A DNA stretch of 64,000 bases. Origin: Pukyongiella litopenaei (GTDB lineage Bacteria; Pseudomonadota; Alphaproteobacteria; Rhodobacterales; Rhodobacteraceae). Position numbers and translations under genes: made by a program. How positions within the stretch are numbered: the stretch's first letter is position 1; each line of letters opens with the position of its first letter. The notes beneath the pieces are model-generated. The model was not told the DNA's origin. It did not search any database and was given only the letters and a program-made list of their open reading frames with translations. This document shows, one piece after another, positions 51,968-63,923 of the stretch. The stretch lies in contig NZ_CP027665.1 in assembly GCF_003008555.2 (NCBI RefSeq), positions 1,302,001 through 1,366,000 of the forward strand, given 5' to 3'.

Positions 51968-52798
51968 ATGGCACGCGCAACAACGACACGACGCAAGGCC
52001 CTGAACACGGCGCTGGCCTGGGGCATCGGGTTGCTGATCTTCTTTCCGATCCTGTGGACGATCCTGACCAGCTTCAAATCCGAGGCGCAGGCGATCAGCG
52101 ATCCGCCGGTGTTCCTGTTCTTCGACTGGACGCTCGAGAACTATGCCGTCGTGCAGGAACGTTCCGACTACATGCGGTTCCTGTGGAACTCGGTGATCAT
52201 CGCGGGCGGCTCGACCCTGCTGGGGATCATCGTTGCGGTTCCGGCGGCCTGGTCGATGGCCTTCGTTCCATCAAAACGCACCAAGGACATCCTGCTCTGG
52301 ATGCTCTCGACCAAGATGCTGCCCGCGGTGGGCGTGCTCTATCCGATCTACCTGATCTTCATCAAGTTCGGCCTGCTGGATACGCGGGTGGGGCTGGTCG
52401 TGGTGCTGATGCTGATCAACCTGCCGATCATCGTCTGGATGCTCTACACCTATTTCCGCGAGATCCCCGGCGAGATCCTCGAAGCGGCACGCATGGACGG
52501 CGCGTCGCTGAAAGAGGAAATCCTCTATGTGCTCACGCCGATGGCGGTGCCAGGCATCGCGTCCACCCTGCTGCTGAATGTCATCCTGGCATGGAACGAA
52601 GCGTTCTGGACGCTGAACCTGACCGCGGCCAAGGCCGCGCCGCTGACGGCCTTCATCGCCAGCTATTCCAGCCCCGAAGGGCTGTTCTACGCCAAGCTGT
52701 CCGCCGCCTCGACCATGGCCATCGCACCGATCCTGATCCTCGGCTGGTTCAGCCAGAAGCAGCTCGTCAGCGGCCTGACCTTCGGCGCGGTGAAATAA
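51968..52798 (+). CDS. smoG: polyol ABC transporter permease 2
   Basis: 276 residues, MalG type, with six helices and the EAA loop [23 protein letters not shown] in part. AGGAGG precedes the ATG. It lies 10 bases after smoF and 11 bases before the ATPase gene. Confidence 0.92.
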   Translation: MARATTTRRKALNTALAWGIGLLIFFPILWTILTSFKSEAQAISDPPVFLFFDWTLENYAVVQERSDYMRFLWNSVIIAGGSTLLGIIVAVPAAWSMAFVPSKRTKDILLWMLSTKMLPAVGVLYPIYLIFIKFGLLDTRVGLVVVLMLINLPIIVWMLYTYFREIPGEILEAARMDGASLKEEILYVLTPMAVPGIASTLLLNVILAWNEAFWTLNLTAAKAAPLTAFIASYSSPEGLFYAKLSAASTMAIAPILILGWFSQKQLVSGLTFGAVK

Positions 52799-52809
52799 GG
52801 AGCCTGACC

Positions 52810-53814
52810 ATGGGACAAATCAAACTCGAAAATGTCACCAAGAGCTTCGGCGCCACCGAGGTGATCCCGCCGCTGGACCTGACCATCGGGGATGGCGAAT
52901 TCACCGTGTTCGTCGGCCCGTCGGGCTGCGGCAAATCCACGTTGCTGCGCCTGATCGCGGGGCTCGAGGATGTGACCTCGGGCACGATCAGCATCGACGG
53001 CGCCGACGCGACCCATGTGCCGCCCGCCAAACGCGGCCTGGCGATGGTGTTCCAGTCCTATGCGCTTTATCCCCATATGTCGGTGCGCCGGAACATCGCG
53101 TTTCCGATGAAGATGGCGGGCGTGCCCGAGGACGAACAGAAACGGCGCATCGACAGCGCCGCCGCGGCGCTGAACCTGACCGACTATCTCGACCGGCGTC
53201 CGGGCCAGCTCTCGGGCGGGCAGCGGCAGCGGGTCGCGATCGGGCGGGCCATCGTCCGCGAACCGGCGGCCTTTCTGTTCGACGAACCGCTGTCGAACCT
53301 CGACGCCGCGCTGCGGGTGGGGATGCGGCTCGAAATCTCGGAACTGCACAAGCGCCTGAGCACGACGATGGTCTATGTGACCCATGACCAGGTCGAGGCG
53401 ATGACCATGGCCGACAAGATCGTCGTCCTTCAGGCCGGCGTGATCGAACAGGTCGGCAGCCCGCTGGAACTGTATCGCAGGCCGCGCAATGTCTTTGTCG
53501 CCGGTTTCATCGGCTCGCCGCGGATGAACCTGCTTTCTGGCGCGATAGCCGCCGGGCACGATGCCCACACCATCGGCATCCGGCCCGAACATATCGACAT
53601 TTCCACCGAATCCGGCGAATGGGCCGGCACCGTGGGCGTGTCAGAGCACCTCGGGTCGGACACGTTCTTTCACGTCCAGTGCGATGGTTTCGACGAACCG
53701 CTGACGGTGCGGGCGAGCGGCGAAATAGATGTCGGCTATGGGCACAGCCTGTTCCTGACACCCAACCCGGCCCATCTGCATCGGTTCGACGGCAACGGGC
53801 TGCGGATCGAATGA
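52810..53814 (+). CDS. smoK: polyol ABC transporter ATP-binding protein
   Basis: 334 residues of the MalK/UgpC type: Walker [10 protein letters not shown] (36-44), signature [16 protein letters not shown], Walker [14 protein letters not shown], switch His in VTHDQ, and a C-terminal TOBE domain with [10 protein letters not shown]. The stop overlaps the next ATG. Confidence 0.94.
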   Translation: MGQIKLENVTKSFGATEVIPPLDLTIGDGEFTVFVGPSGCGKSTLLRLIAGLEDVTSGTISIDGADATHVPPAKRGLAMVFQSYALYPHMSVRRNIAFPMKMAGVPEDEQKRRIDSAAAALNLTDYLDRRPGQLSGGQRQRVAIGRAIVREPAAFLFDEPLSNLDAALRVGMRLEISELHKRLSTTMVYVTHDQVEAMTMADKIVVLQAGVIEQVGSPLELYRRPRNVFVAGFIGSPRMNLLSGAIAAGHDAHTIGIRPEHIDISTESGEWAGTVGVSEHLGSDTFFHVQCDGFDEPLTVRASGEIDVGYGHSLFLTPNPAHLHRFDGNGLRIE

Positions 53815-54584
53815 CGCGGCTTGCGGGAAAGACCGCGCTGATCACCGGTGCCGCCCGCGGCATCGGGCGCGCCTTCGCCGAGGCCTATGTCCGCGAGGGC
53901 GCGCGGGTTGCGCTGGCGGATATCGATCTGGAGGGCGCCGGGCAGGCGGCGGCTGAACTGGGCGGCGCCGCGATTGCCGTCGAAATGGATGTCAGCCGCC
54001 AGGACAGCATCGAACAGGCCGTCGAGACCACGATCACGGCACTGGGGCGCATCGACATCCTGATCAACAACGCCGCAATCTTTGTCGCGGCCCCGATCGT
54101 GGACATCACCCGCGAGGAGTATCAACGCGTGTTCGACATCAATGTTTCGGGCACGCTGTTCACCCTGCAGGCGGTCGCGCGCCACATGATCGCGCGGGGC
54201 GGCGGCGGCCGGATCATCAACATGGCCAGCCAGGCCGGACGGCGGGGCGAACCGCTGGTCGCGGTCTATTGTGCCAGCAAGGCCGCGATCATCAGCCTGA
54301 CCCAGTCGGCGGGGCTGAACCTGATCGGACACGGCATCAACGTGAACGCCATTTCACCCGGCGTCGTGGACGGGGCGCATTGGGACGGGGTCGATGCGTT
54401 CTTTGCCCGCTACGAGGGCAAGGCGCCGGGCCAGAAGAAGAAAGAGGTGGGCGAGGCCGTGCCCTACGGGCGCATGGGCCGGGCCGCGGACCTGACCGGC
54501 ATGGCCGTGTTTCTCGCCAGCGACGAGGCCGACTACATCGTCGCCCAGACCTACAATGTCGACGGCGGGCAATGGATGAGCTGA
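53811..54584 (+). CDS. smoS: sorbitol dehydrogenase (SDR family)
   Basis: 257 residues: [35 protein letters not shown]-x3-K in VYCASKAA, and the C-terminal [10 protein letters not shown]. The sequence around [19 protein letters not shown] matches the SmoS/PolS sorbitol (galactitol) dehydrogenase of Rhodobacter as I recall it. It oxidises D-sorbitol to D-fructose with NAD+. Coupled to smoK by ATGA. Confidence 0.9.
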   Translation: MTRLAGKTALITGAARGIGRAFAEAYVREGARVALADIDLEGAGQAAAELGGAAIAVEMDVSRQDSIEQAVETTITALGRIDILINNAAIFVAAPIVDITREEYQRVFDINVSGTLFTLQAVARHMIARGGGGRIINMASQAGRRGEPLVAVYCASKAAIISLTQSAGLNLIGHGINVNAISPGVVDGAHWDGVDAFFARYEGKAPGQKKKEVGEAVPYGRMGRAADLTGMAVFLASDEADYIVAQTYNVDGGQWMS

Positions 54585-54612
54585 CGGACGGCGAAGGCCG
54601 GCACGGGATCGC

Positions 54613-56094
54613 ATGACCATCAAACTCTCGAATGACACGCTCGCAGACCTCCCCGCCCGGATCGGGCGGCCCGGTTACGACCGTTCCCGGCTGACGCCCG
54701 GCATCGTGCATGTCGGCCTGGGCAATTTCCATCGCGCGCATCAGGCCTGGTATCTGCACCGGCTGATGCAGCAGGGGCTGGCCCATGACTGGGCCATCCT
54801 CGGCGCGGGGGTCCGGCCCTATGACGCCGCCATGCGCGACCGGCTGATCGCGCAGGATTGCCTGACGACCCTGATCGAACTGGCCCCGTCGCACCGGTCG
54901 GCCGAGGTGATCGGGCCGATGATCGGCTACCTGCCCATCGAGGACGGCAACGGCGCGCTGATCCGGGCCATGGCGGACCCGGCGATCCGCATCGTCGCCC
55001 TGACGGTGACCGAGGGCGGCTATTATTTCGACCCGACGACCGGCGGGCTGGCAACCAGCCATCCCGACATCCGCCATGACGCCGCGCATCCCGACCGCCC
55101 CGCTACCGTTTTCGGTGCCATCGTGGCGGCGCTGAGGCTACGACGCGCGGCCGGGCACGCGCCCTTTGCGGTGCAGAGCTGCGACAACCTGCAGGGAAAT
55201 GGCCGGATCACCCGCCAGACCGTGGTGACGCTGGCGCGGCTCACCGATCCCGCGCTGGCCGGCTGGATCGACGAACATGGCGCCTTTCCGAACTCGATGG
55301 TCGATTGCATCGTCCCGGCGACCGGACCGGACGAGATCGCGCTGGCGCGGCGGATCGGCGTGGACGATGCCGCCCCCGTCACCCATGAGAACTATCGCCA
55401 ATGGGTGATCGAGGATAATTTCTGCGCCGGTCGCCCCGACTGGGATCGGGTCGGCGCGACCTTTTCCGACGCGGTGCATGACTACGAGACGATGAAGATC
55501 CGCATCCTGAACGCGGGCCACCAGGTGATCGCCAACGCGGGCGAGCTGCTGTCGGTCGGCACCATCGCCGACTGCATGCGGGATCGGGACATCGCCGCCC
55601 TGTTCCGCAAGGTTCAGCGGGACGAGATCGTGCCCCGGGTCCGGCCCGTGCCGGGGGTCGACCCGGCGGATTATGTCGCGCTGGTCGAACGGCGCTTTGC
55701 CAACCCGGCCGTCCATGACACCACCCGCCGCGTGGCCTTTGACGGCTCGTCCCGGCACACCGGCTTCGTTCTGCCCATCCTGCGCGATGCCCTGAGGGAA
55801 GGCGGGGCGATTGAGGGTCTCAGCCTCGTCGAGGCGCTCTGGGCGCATATGTGCGCAGGCACGCGCGACGACGGAACCGCGATCGCCCCCAACGACCCGA
55901 ACTGGGACGCCCTGCAGGACGCGGCGCGGGCCGCGCGGAACAGGCCGCGTTCGTGGCTGGAGCAGGACCATATCTATGGCGCGCTGGGTCGGGACCCGCG
56001 ATTTGCCGCCGCTTTCGAACGCTGGCTGGCCATCATCCTTGCCGATGGTGTCCGGCCGGCCATCGCAGGCTATGCCGGTCAGGCGCGGGCCTAG
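54613..56094 (+). CDS. mtlK: mannitol 2-dehydrogenase (long-chain, MDR/MtlK family)
   Basis: 493 residues. It has GIVHVGLGNFHRAHQAWYLH for NAD binding and the catalytic-Lys block KIRILNAGHQVIANAGELLS of the polyol-specific long-chain dehydrogenases. It converts D-mannitol (and often arabitol or sorbitol) to the ketose. It follows smoS by 28 bases. Confidence 0.93.
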   Translation: MTIKLSNDTLADLPARIGRPGYDRSRLTPGIVHVGLGNFHRAHQAWYLHRLMQQGLAHDWAILGAGVRPYDAAMRDRLIAQDCLTTLIELAPSHRSAEVIGPMIGYLPIEDGNGALIRAMADPAIRIVALTVTEGGYYFDPTTGGLATSHPDIRHDAAHPDRPATVFGAIVAALRLRRAAGHAPFAVQSCDNLQGNGRITRQTVVTLARLTDPALAGWIDEHGAFPNSMVDCIVPATGPDEIALARRIGVDDAAPVTHENYRQWVIEDNFCAGRPDWDRVGATFSDAVHDYETMKIRILNAGHQVIANAGELLSVGTIADCMRDRDIAALFRKVQRDEIVPRVRPVPGVDPADYVALVERRFANPAVHDTTRRVAFDGSSRHTGFVLPILRDALREGGAIEGLSLVEALWAHMCAGTRDDGTAIAPNDPNWDALQDAARAARNRPRSWLEQDHIYGALGRDPRFAAAFERWLAIILADGVRPAIAGYAGQARA

Positions 56095-56165
56095 ACAGGC
56101 GCCGAATGCCCATCGACAATGACGCAGGCCCGGGGCCGTTCCGACAAACCTAATGAGGGAAATCC

Positions 56166-57095
56166 ATGCTTGTTTGCTGCGGCGAGGCCCTGATCGACAT
56201 GATCCCGGCGCCAACCGGTACCGGCCGGGACGGGTTCGTGCCCCATGCCGGCGGCGCCGTGTTCAACACCGCGATCGCGGCGGGGCGGCTGGGCATGCGC
56301 GTGGGGCTGCTGACCGGGTTGTCCGGGGACATGTTCGGCCGGCAACTGGAAAACGCGCTCACCGCCAGCCATGTCGACACGTCCCTGTTGATCCGGTCGG
56401 ACCGGCCCACGACGCTGGCCTTCGTGCAGCTGACCGACGGCCATGCGAGCTATTCCTTCTTCGACGAGAACTCGGCCGGGCGGATGCTGACGCCCGCCGA
56501 CCTACCCGGCCTGCCCGGCGAGGTGTCGGCGCTCTATTTCGGCGGGATCAGCCTGGCCTGCGAACCCGGCGCCGATGCCTATGCGGCGCTGCTCGCGCGC
56601 GAGGCCGGCGGGCGCGCCGTCATGATCGACCCGAATATCCGCCCCGGCTTCATCGCAGACGAAACCCGGTACCGCAGGCGGCTGGACGGCATGATCGCGC
56701 GGGCCGACATCCTCAAGGTGTCGGACGAAGACCTGAACTGGATCGTTCCGGCACCGCTGTCGCTGGCGGAAAAGATCGGGACGATCCAGCAATCCGGCCC
56801 CCCGGTGGTGATCGTGACGCGCGGCGGCGAAGGGGCCATCGGCGTGCTGGCCGACGGCACCCGGGTCGATGTCCCGGCGCAGCGGGTCGAGATCGCCGAT
56901 ACCGTCGGCGCCGGGGACACGTTCAACGCGGGTGTGCTTGCCCGGTTGTCGGAACAGGGCAACCTGACCAGGTCCGCGCTGGCGACGCTGGATGCGCCCA
57001 GCCTGAAGGCCGCGCTGACCCATGGGACGCGGGTGGCGGCGATCACCGTTTCGCGCGCGGGCGCCAATCCGCCCTGGGCCGAGGAACTGCGATAG
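56166..57095 (+). CDS. PfkB-family carbohydrate kinase, likely fructokinase
   Basis: 309 residues: MLVCCGEALIDMIPA, the GGAVFNTAIAAGRLG substrate motif and the PfkB signature DTVGAGDTFNAGVLARL with the catalytic Asp. Coming after two polyol dehydrogenases that yield fructose, phosphorylation of fructose to fructose 6-phosphate is the expected step. It ends the smo operon. Confidence 0.9.
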   Translation: MLVCCGEALIDMIPAPTGTGRDGFVPHAGGAVFNTAIAAGRLGMRVGLLTGLSGDMFGRQLENALTASHVDTSLLIRSDRPTTLAFVQLTDGHASYSFFDENSAGRMLTPADLPGLPGEVSALYFGGISLACEPGADAYAALLAREAGGRAVMIDPNIRPGFIADETRYRRRLDGMIARADILKVSDEDLNWIVPAPLSLAEKIGTIQQSGPPVVIVTRGGEGAIGVLADGTRVDVPAQRVEIADTVGAGDTFNAGVLARLSEQGNLTRSALATLDAPSLKAALTHGTRVAAITVSRAGANPPWAEELR

Positions 57096-57207
57096 CGCGG
57101 GCCGCCGCGCTGCGCGGCACCCGTTGGGATTGAACGACCCAGAACCCACTCGACCGGGATCGGCAATCGCGCCATAGTGGACGGGCATAATTGCTTACGC
57201 GGTTTTG

Positions 57208-59151
<1,944 letters not shown>

Positions 59152-59155
59152 ACGA

Positions 59156-59173
59156 CCGCCCCGGCGGGGGCGG
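59156..59173. terminator. hairpin between convergent ExeA-like and TAXI genes
   Basis: CCGCCCC (59156-59162), loop GGCG, GGGGCGG (59167-59173). It lies 5 bases after the ExeA-like stop and 13 bases after the TAXI gene's 3' end, so it could serve both strands. Confidence 0.5.
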
Positions 59174-59185
59174 GGCATCAGGGCA

Positions 59186-60238
59186 TCAGCAGCCGATCGC
59201 GTCGCAGATCCGTTTGCGATAGGCCGAGTTTGCCGCGCTGTCATCGACCGGTGCCGCCGTCGTCGGCGCGCCGCACTGCATGTTGTAGGCGGGTGCGAGC
59301 CCGATATTCACGCAGGCGCCGATATCCCAGCCCGGCGGAATATCCCCCAGGTCGACCTGCTGCCACTTGGGGTGACCGTTTTCCCTCAGTTCCGGGAACC
59401 GCGTCAGGATCAGGTGGGACACGTCCGACACCGCCTGGCAACTGGCCCGGTGATAGGCATTCCGGTTGCGGTCGTATTCATAGGTCATCAGCACCGCCTT
59501 GACCGCCACCGCCTCGATCGGGCCGGACTGGAACGGATAGGTGCCCGCCGGAATGCTGGTCGGCGTATAGACCGTGTTCAGCACCGGGTCGGAGATCGGC
59601 ACCAGGTGGAACCGCGCGGGGTCGATCGCCTCGTTCTGGAAGATCCTGGTGGGCGCACCGGCGACATAGAAAAACGCGTCCAGTTCGCCGCCCAGCAGCT
59701 GCGCCATCGATTCGTCGGGCGTGATCGTCCGGCGCACCACCCCGTCCACGTCCAGCAGGTCGAGAACCAGCGACGCGGTCAGGAAGGTGCCGCTGTCCTC
59801 GACCCCGATGGCCACACGCTTGCCCGCGAGATCGCTCACCGATCCGATGTCGCGAGTCGCCAGCAGGTGGATTTCCTCGTTGTAGAGCGGGAAGGCGATC
59901 CGCACCCCGGCAATCGCGCGGGCGATGGCGGGATCGTCGGCCGAATAGGTCCGCAGGTATTCCAGCACATCGCTCTGCACGATGCCGAACTGGGTCGCGC
60001 GGCGCTTGCGGACGCCGAGGAAATTCTCGAGCGACCCGGCGCTTTCCTGGACATGCAGGGTCTGGCCGCAATCGTCCAGCAACCCGGCGATGTCGCGCCC
60101 GAACTGGATATAGGTTCCCGTCGGTCCGCCGGTCAGGATGTTCTTTTCGAATTCCTGCGCCGGGACCGGGATTGCACCCGCAAACATCAGCCCCGCCGCG
60201 ACGGCGAGACAGCGAGCGGTTCGGGTCAAGAAGGCCAT
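59186..60238 (-). CDS. TAXI-family TRAP-type solute-binding protein, orphan
   Basis: 350 residues with a signal peptide (CLAVAAGLMFAGAIPVPAQ). TAXI features are ILTGGPTGTYIQFGRDIA, QFGIVQSDVLEYL, VAIGVEDSGTFLTA and LLGGELDAFFYVAGAPTRIFQ. The mature protein has several cysteines, three of them in the last 35 residues. No DctM/DctQM permease gene is adjacent, so a sensor or scaffold role is possible besides transport. It lies 31 bases after the coiled-coil gene and is probably cotranscribed with it. Confidence 0.88.
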   Translation of the reverse strand: MAFLTRTARCLAVAAGLMFAGAIPVPAQEFEKNILTGGPTGTYIQFGRDIAGLLDDCGQTLHVQESAGSLENFLGVRKRRATQFGIVQSDVLEYLRTYSADDPAIARAIAGVRIAFPLYNEEIHLLATRDIGSVSDLAGKRVAIGVEDSGTFLTASLVLDLLDVDGVVRRTITPDESMAQLLGGELDAFFYVAGAPTRIFQNEAIDPARFHLVPISDPVLNTVYTPTSIPAGTYPFQSGPIEAVAVKAVLMTYEYDRNRNAYHRASCQAVSDVSHLILTRFPELRENGHPKWQQVDLGDIPPGWDIGACVNIGLAPAYNMQCGAPTTAAPVDDSAANSAYRKRICDAIGC

Positions 60239-60269
60239 GTCGGAGTCTCCCTTTGAATGATCGGCCCGG

Positions 60270-61889
60270 TCAGCATCGTCCGAGATCCCGGATCAGCGAC
60301 ACCAGCGTCTGACGGTTCACCGTTCCGAGCACCGAACTGAGCGCATCATGCGTGCACACCCCCTGCCCCAGCAGTTCCTCCAACCGGGTGCGCTGGGCGG
60401 TGTTGACCGTTTCCATTCCCGGCGCCCGCGCCAGCGCCTGCGCGATCTGGCCGGGTGCCAGCGGCTGCGACCGGCGTTCCTGGCTGCCGGCCACAGCGGC
60501 GGCCGGTGCCTCGGTCGCCGGGGCCGGCGTTTCCAGCGCCTGCCGTTCCTGCTGCAATGTCTCCAGCGTGACCCGCGCCTCTTCGATACGCCCGGTCAGA
60601 TCGGCCAGTTCGGTCTGCAAGGCCGCCCGCTGGTCCTCGGCCTCGCGCTGGCCCTGCGCCGCGGCCGTGGCCGCCTCGGCCAGCCGTTCGCTTTCGGTCT
60701 CGGCCTCGGCGATCCGGGCCTGCAACTCGGCGAGCTTGCCCTCGGCCCCGGCCGCCTCCTCGGTTGCTGCCACGATCCGGCCCTCCAGCGTCTCCAGCGC
60801 CGCGGCCCGCTCGGCCTCGTGTTCCTGGGCCGCCGCGATACCGGCCTCTGCCTCTGTCGCGCGGGTCGTGGCCTCGGCGATCCGGCTTTCGAGATCTTGC
60901 AGCGCGGCGGTCCGCTCGGCAGCCGCCTGCTCGGCGGTTGCAGCGCCGGTTTCGGCCTCGGTTGCCCGGGCCGTGGCATCCGCGATCCGGCTTTCCAGTT
61001 CCGCCAGCGCCGCCCCGCGTTCCTCCGCCGTTTCCTGAGCCGTTTCCTGCGCCGCCGCCACCCGGGCCTCGACCTCGCCGGCCTCAGCCGTGGCCGCGTC
61101 GATCCGGGTTTGCAGATCTGTCAGCGCGGCGGTCTGTTCGGCATGTCGTTCCTCTGCCGCCGCCACGCGAGCCTCGGCCTCCTCCGCTGCCGCCTGCGCC
61201 GTGGCACTGCGCCGGTCGAGATCCAGCAGGCGTTTTTCGCGTTCGGCCTGGCGTGACAGAATTTCGTCGAGTGCTGTGCGAGCTGCTTCGGTTTCCGACA
61301 GGATGCGGTCGCGTTCGGCCTCGGCCGTTGCCGCCGCGTCCCCATCCCCGGCCCCGGTGTCCTGCGGCGCCTGCGCGGCGGCGATATCCGCCTTCAGCGT
61401 CTTAAGCGTTGCGCGCAGATCGGCCGCTTCGGCGTCCAGCGCCGTCTTTTCCTCGGCGGCCGCGCTGGCATCGGCGCGGGCCTGTTCCAGATCGGCCCTT
61501 GCCGTCCTGAGTTCCGCGCCCAGCCCGTCGATCTCGGCGGCCAGGGCGTCGCGGGTTTCACGCGTTTCCGACAGTTTCTCGAGTTCGGCCTGCGCTTGCC
61601 CCATCTGCTCTTTCAGCGCGGTTTCCTCGTCCCGCAGCCGGGTGACGGTATCCTGCACCGTGGCCAGTTCGGCGGCGGCGGCGTCCAGCGCGGATTTCCT
61701 GTCGGCCAGCGCGGCCTCGGTTTCCTCGGCCTCGGCCTCGAGCCGCGCGATGATCCGGCGGAAGGACGCCGCCTGCTGCGACAACTGGTCGACCTGCGAC
61801 TGATCCGCCGGGCTATCGGTCTGCGCCATCAGCGGGCAGGCCGATACGAACATGCAAAAGACCACGATCAGGCATCGATCAGCAAGCAT
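60270..61889 (-). CDS. large periplasmic coiled-coil protein
   Basis: 539 residues. After a signal peptide (DRCLIVVFCMFVSACPLMAQ), nearly the whole chain from 30 to 430 is a Glu/Ala-rich coiled coil. Near-repeats of about 27-35 residues begin with patterns such as ALAELESRIADATARATEAE, ALQDLESRIAEATTRATEAE and ALETLEGRIVAATEEAAGAE. The C-terminal 65 residues form a compact domain with LAPGQIAQALARAPGM and a final RDLGRC. No family is recognised. The ATG at 61889 fits the signal peptide; one at 61916 is possible. Confidence 0.75.
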   Translation of the reverse strand: MLADRCLIVVFCMFVSACPLMAQTDSPADQSQVDQLSQQAASFRRIIARLEAEAEETEAALADRKSALDAAAAELATVQDTVTRLRDEETALKEQMGQAQAELEKLSETRETRDALAAEIDGLGAELRTARADLEQARADASAAAEEKTALDAEAADLRATLKTLKADIAAAQAPQDTGAGDGDAAATAEAERDRILSETEAARTALDEILSRQAEREKRLLDLDRRSATAQAAAEEAEARVAAAEERHAEQTAALTDLQTRIDAATAEAGEVEARVAAAQETAQETAEERGAALAELESRIADATARATEAETGAATAEQAAAERTAALQDLESRIAEATTRATEAEAGIAAAQEHEAERAAALETLEGRIVAATEEAAGAEGKLAELQARIAEAETESERLAEAATAAAQGQREAEDQRAALQTELADLTGRIEEARVTLETLQQERQALETPAPATEAPAAAVAGSQERRSQPLAPGQIAQALARAPGMETVNTAQRTRLEELLGQGVCTHDALSSVLGTVNRQTLVSLIRDLGRC

Positions 61890-62086
61890 CGGTTTCCGTC
61901 CGGCAAATCGGTTCATCAATCTATAGGCGAACAGTCTAGTCCCAGCCCCGACAAAAGCAAGTTCCGCGGATAACGAGACAACCAATGCGCGATTTCATGT
62001 CCTTGTTACGGCATTGAAAAAGCCGCCCACATGGGTACTGATAACAAAATCGCTTTGATAACGGGTACGCCCACAGGGAGGACGAA

Positions 62087-63055
62087 ATGAACAACAAGAA
62101 CATTCTGGCCGCAGCGATAGCCGCAACCGTGGCGATGTTCGCCGGTGCCGCGCAGGCCGATTGCCCGCGGGGCGATCTCGACGAACGGTTCTGCGACGTT
62201 GACGGCGACCTGATCGCAGACATCCCCGAGGACCCGGCGCAGCAGATCGACCCCGACACGCTGGTCTTTGCCTATACGCCGGTCGAGGACCCCGCCGTCT
62301 ACAAGACCGCCTGGGCCGATTTCCTGACCCATCTGGAGCAGGAAACCGGCAAGAAGGTCGTGTTCTTCCCGGTGCAGTCCAACGCCGCCCAGATCGAGGC
62401 GATGCGATCGGGCCGGCTGCATATCGCGGGCTTCAACACCGGGTCGAACCCGCTGGCGGTGAACTGCGCGGGCTTCCGTCCGTTCACGATCATGGCCGCG
62501 CCGGACGGGTCGTTCGGCTATGAAATGGAGATCATCACCTATCCGGGTTCGGGGATCGACAAGATCGAGGACATCAAGGGCAAGCAACTCGCCTTTACCG
62601 CGCCCACGTCCAATTCGGGGTTCAAGGCGCCTTCGGCGATCCTGAAGGCCGATTACGACATGGAGCCGGAAAAGGATTTCGAACCGGTCTTTTCGGGCAA
62701 GCATGACAACTCGGTTCTCGGCGTGGCCAACAAGGATTACCCCGCCGCCGCGATCGCCAATTCGGTGATGACGCGGATGATCGAACGCGACGTGGTCACG
62801 AAGGACCAGATCGTGTCGATCTACAAGTCGCAGACATTCCCCACCACCGGCTATGGCGTGGTCAACAACCTCAAGCCGGAATTGCAGCAGAAGATCCATG
62901 ACGCGTTCTTCAACTTCGAATGGGACGGGTCATCGCTGCAGGAAGAGTTCGAGAAGAACGGCGAAGGCCAGTTCCTGCCGATCACCTATCAGGAATTCTG
63001 GGAGGTGATCCGCAAGATCGACAGCGCCAACGGCGTCAGCTACGCCTGCGAATAA
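62087..63055 (+). CDS. phnD: phosphonate ABC transporter substrate-binding protein
   Basis: 322 residues with a signal peptide (AAAIAATVAMFAGAAQA). PhnD-type features are LVFAYTPVEDPAVYKTAWADFL, EAMRSGRLHIAGFNTGSNPLAVN and FTAPTSNSGFKAPSAIL. AGGGAGGACG is the RBS. It begins a phn operon divergent from the coiled-coil gene. Phosphonate or phosphite are the expected ligands. Confidence 0.9.
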   Translation: MNNKNILAAAIAATVAMFAGAAQADCPRGDLDERFCDVDGDLIADIPEDPAQQIDPDTLVFAYTPVEDPAVYKTAWADFLTHLEQETGKKVVFFPVQSNAAQIEAMRSGRLHIAGFNTGSNPLAVNCAGFRPFTIMAAPDGSFGYEMEIITYPGSGIDKIEDIKGKQLAFTAPTSNSGFKAPSAILKADYDMEPEKDFEPVFSGKHDNSVLGVANKDYPAAAIANSVMTRMIERDVVTKDQIVSIYKSQTFPTTGYGVVNNLKPELQQKIHDAFFNFEWDGSSLQEEFEKNGEGQFLPITYQEFWEVIRKIDSANGVSYACE

Positions 63056-63125
63056 TCCGATCTGACCGGATGCGACAACCGGCGGGCCTGGCTGCGGGCC
63101 CGCCCTCCGACGCGGTGGGGACCGA

Positions 63126-63923
63126 ATGCTCAGACTCGAAACGCTGACCAAGACATACAAGACGGGTGACCAGGCGCTCAAGGGGATCGACCTCGAGATC
63201 CCCGACGGGCAGGTCCTGGCCCTGATCGGGCCATCGGGCGCCGGCAAATCCACCATGATCCGCTGTATCAACCGGCTGGTCGAACCCACCGGCGGCAAGG
63301 CCTGGCTGGACGATACCGAACTGACCGGCCTGTCGCAGACGGCGTTGCGGCACCAGCGCCGCCTGATGGGCATGATCTTTCAGGAATACGCCCTGGTCGA
63401 ACGGCTGACGGTGATGGAAAACGTGCTGTCCGGGCGGCTGGGCTATGTCGGGTTCTGGCGCAGCTGGACCCGCCGCTATCCCCAGGCGGACGTGGACGAG
63501 GCGTTCCGGCTGCTGGATCGCGTCGGGCTGCTGGCGATGGCCGACAAGCGCGCCGACGAGCTTTCGGGCGGACAGCGGCAGCGCGTCGGCATCTGCCGGG
63601 CGCTGATCCAGAACCCGAAACTGCTGCTGGTGGACGAACCCACCGCGTCGCTCGACCCGAAGACAAGCCGCCAGATCATGCGTCTGATCTGCGAACTGTG
63701 CGCCGAACGCGGGCTGGCGGCGATCATCAACATCCACGACGTGGCGCTGGCGCAGATGTTCGTGCAGCGCGTGGTCGGCCTGCGGTTCGGCGCCATCGAA
63801 TTCGACGGCACCCCCGAAGAGCTGACCCCCGACGTGCTGACCCGCATCTATGGCGAGGAAGACTGGGAAGCCACGATCCAGAAGGTCGAGGACGAGGACG
63901 ACGCCGTGGCGGTGCAGGCATGA
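63126..63923 (+). CDS. phnC: phosphonate ABC transporter ATP-binding protein
   Basis: 265 residues: Walker [10 protein letters not shown] (35-43), signature [15 protein letters not shown], Walker [14 protein letters not shown] and a switch His in INIHDVALA. Its stop overlaps the start of phnE (ATGA). It lies 70 bases after phnD. Confidence 0.93.
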   Translation: MLRLETLTKTYKTGDQALKGIDLEIPDGQVLALIGPSGAGKSTMIRCINRLVEPTGGKAWLDDTELTGLSQTALRHQRRLMGMIFQEYALVERLTVMENVLSGRLGYVGFWRSWTRRYPQADVDEAFRLLDRVGLLAMADKRADELSGGQRQRVGICRALIQNPKLLLVDEPTASLDPKTSRQIMRLICELCAERGLAAIINIHDVALAQMFVQRVVGLRFGAIEFDGTPEELTPDVLTRIYGEEDWEATIQKVEDEDDAVAVQA

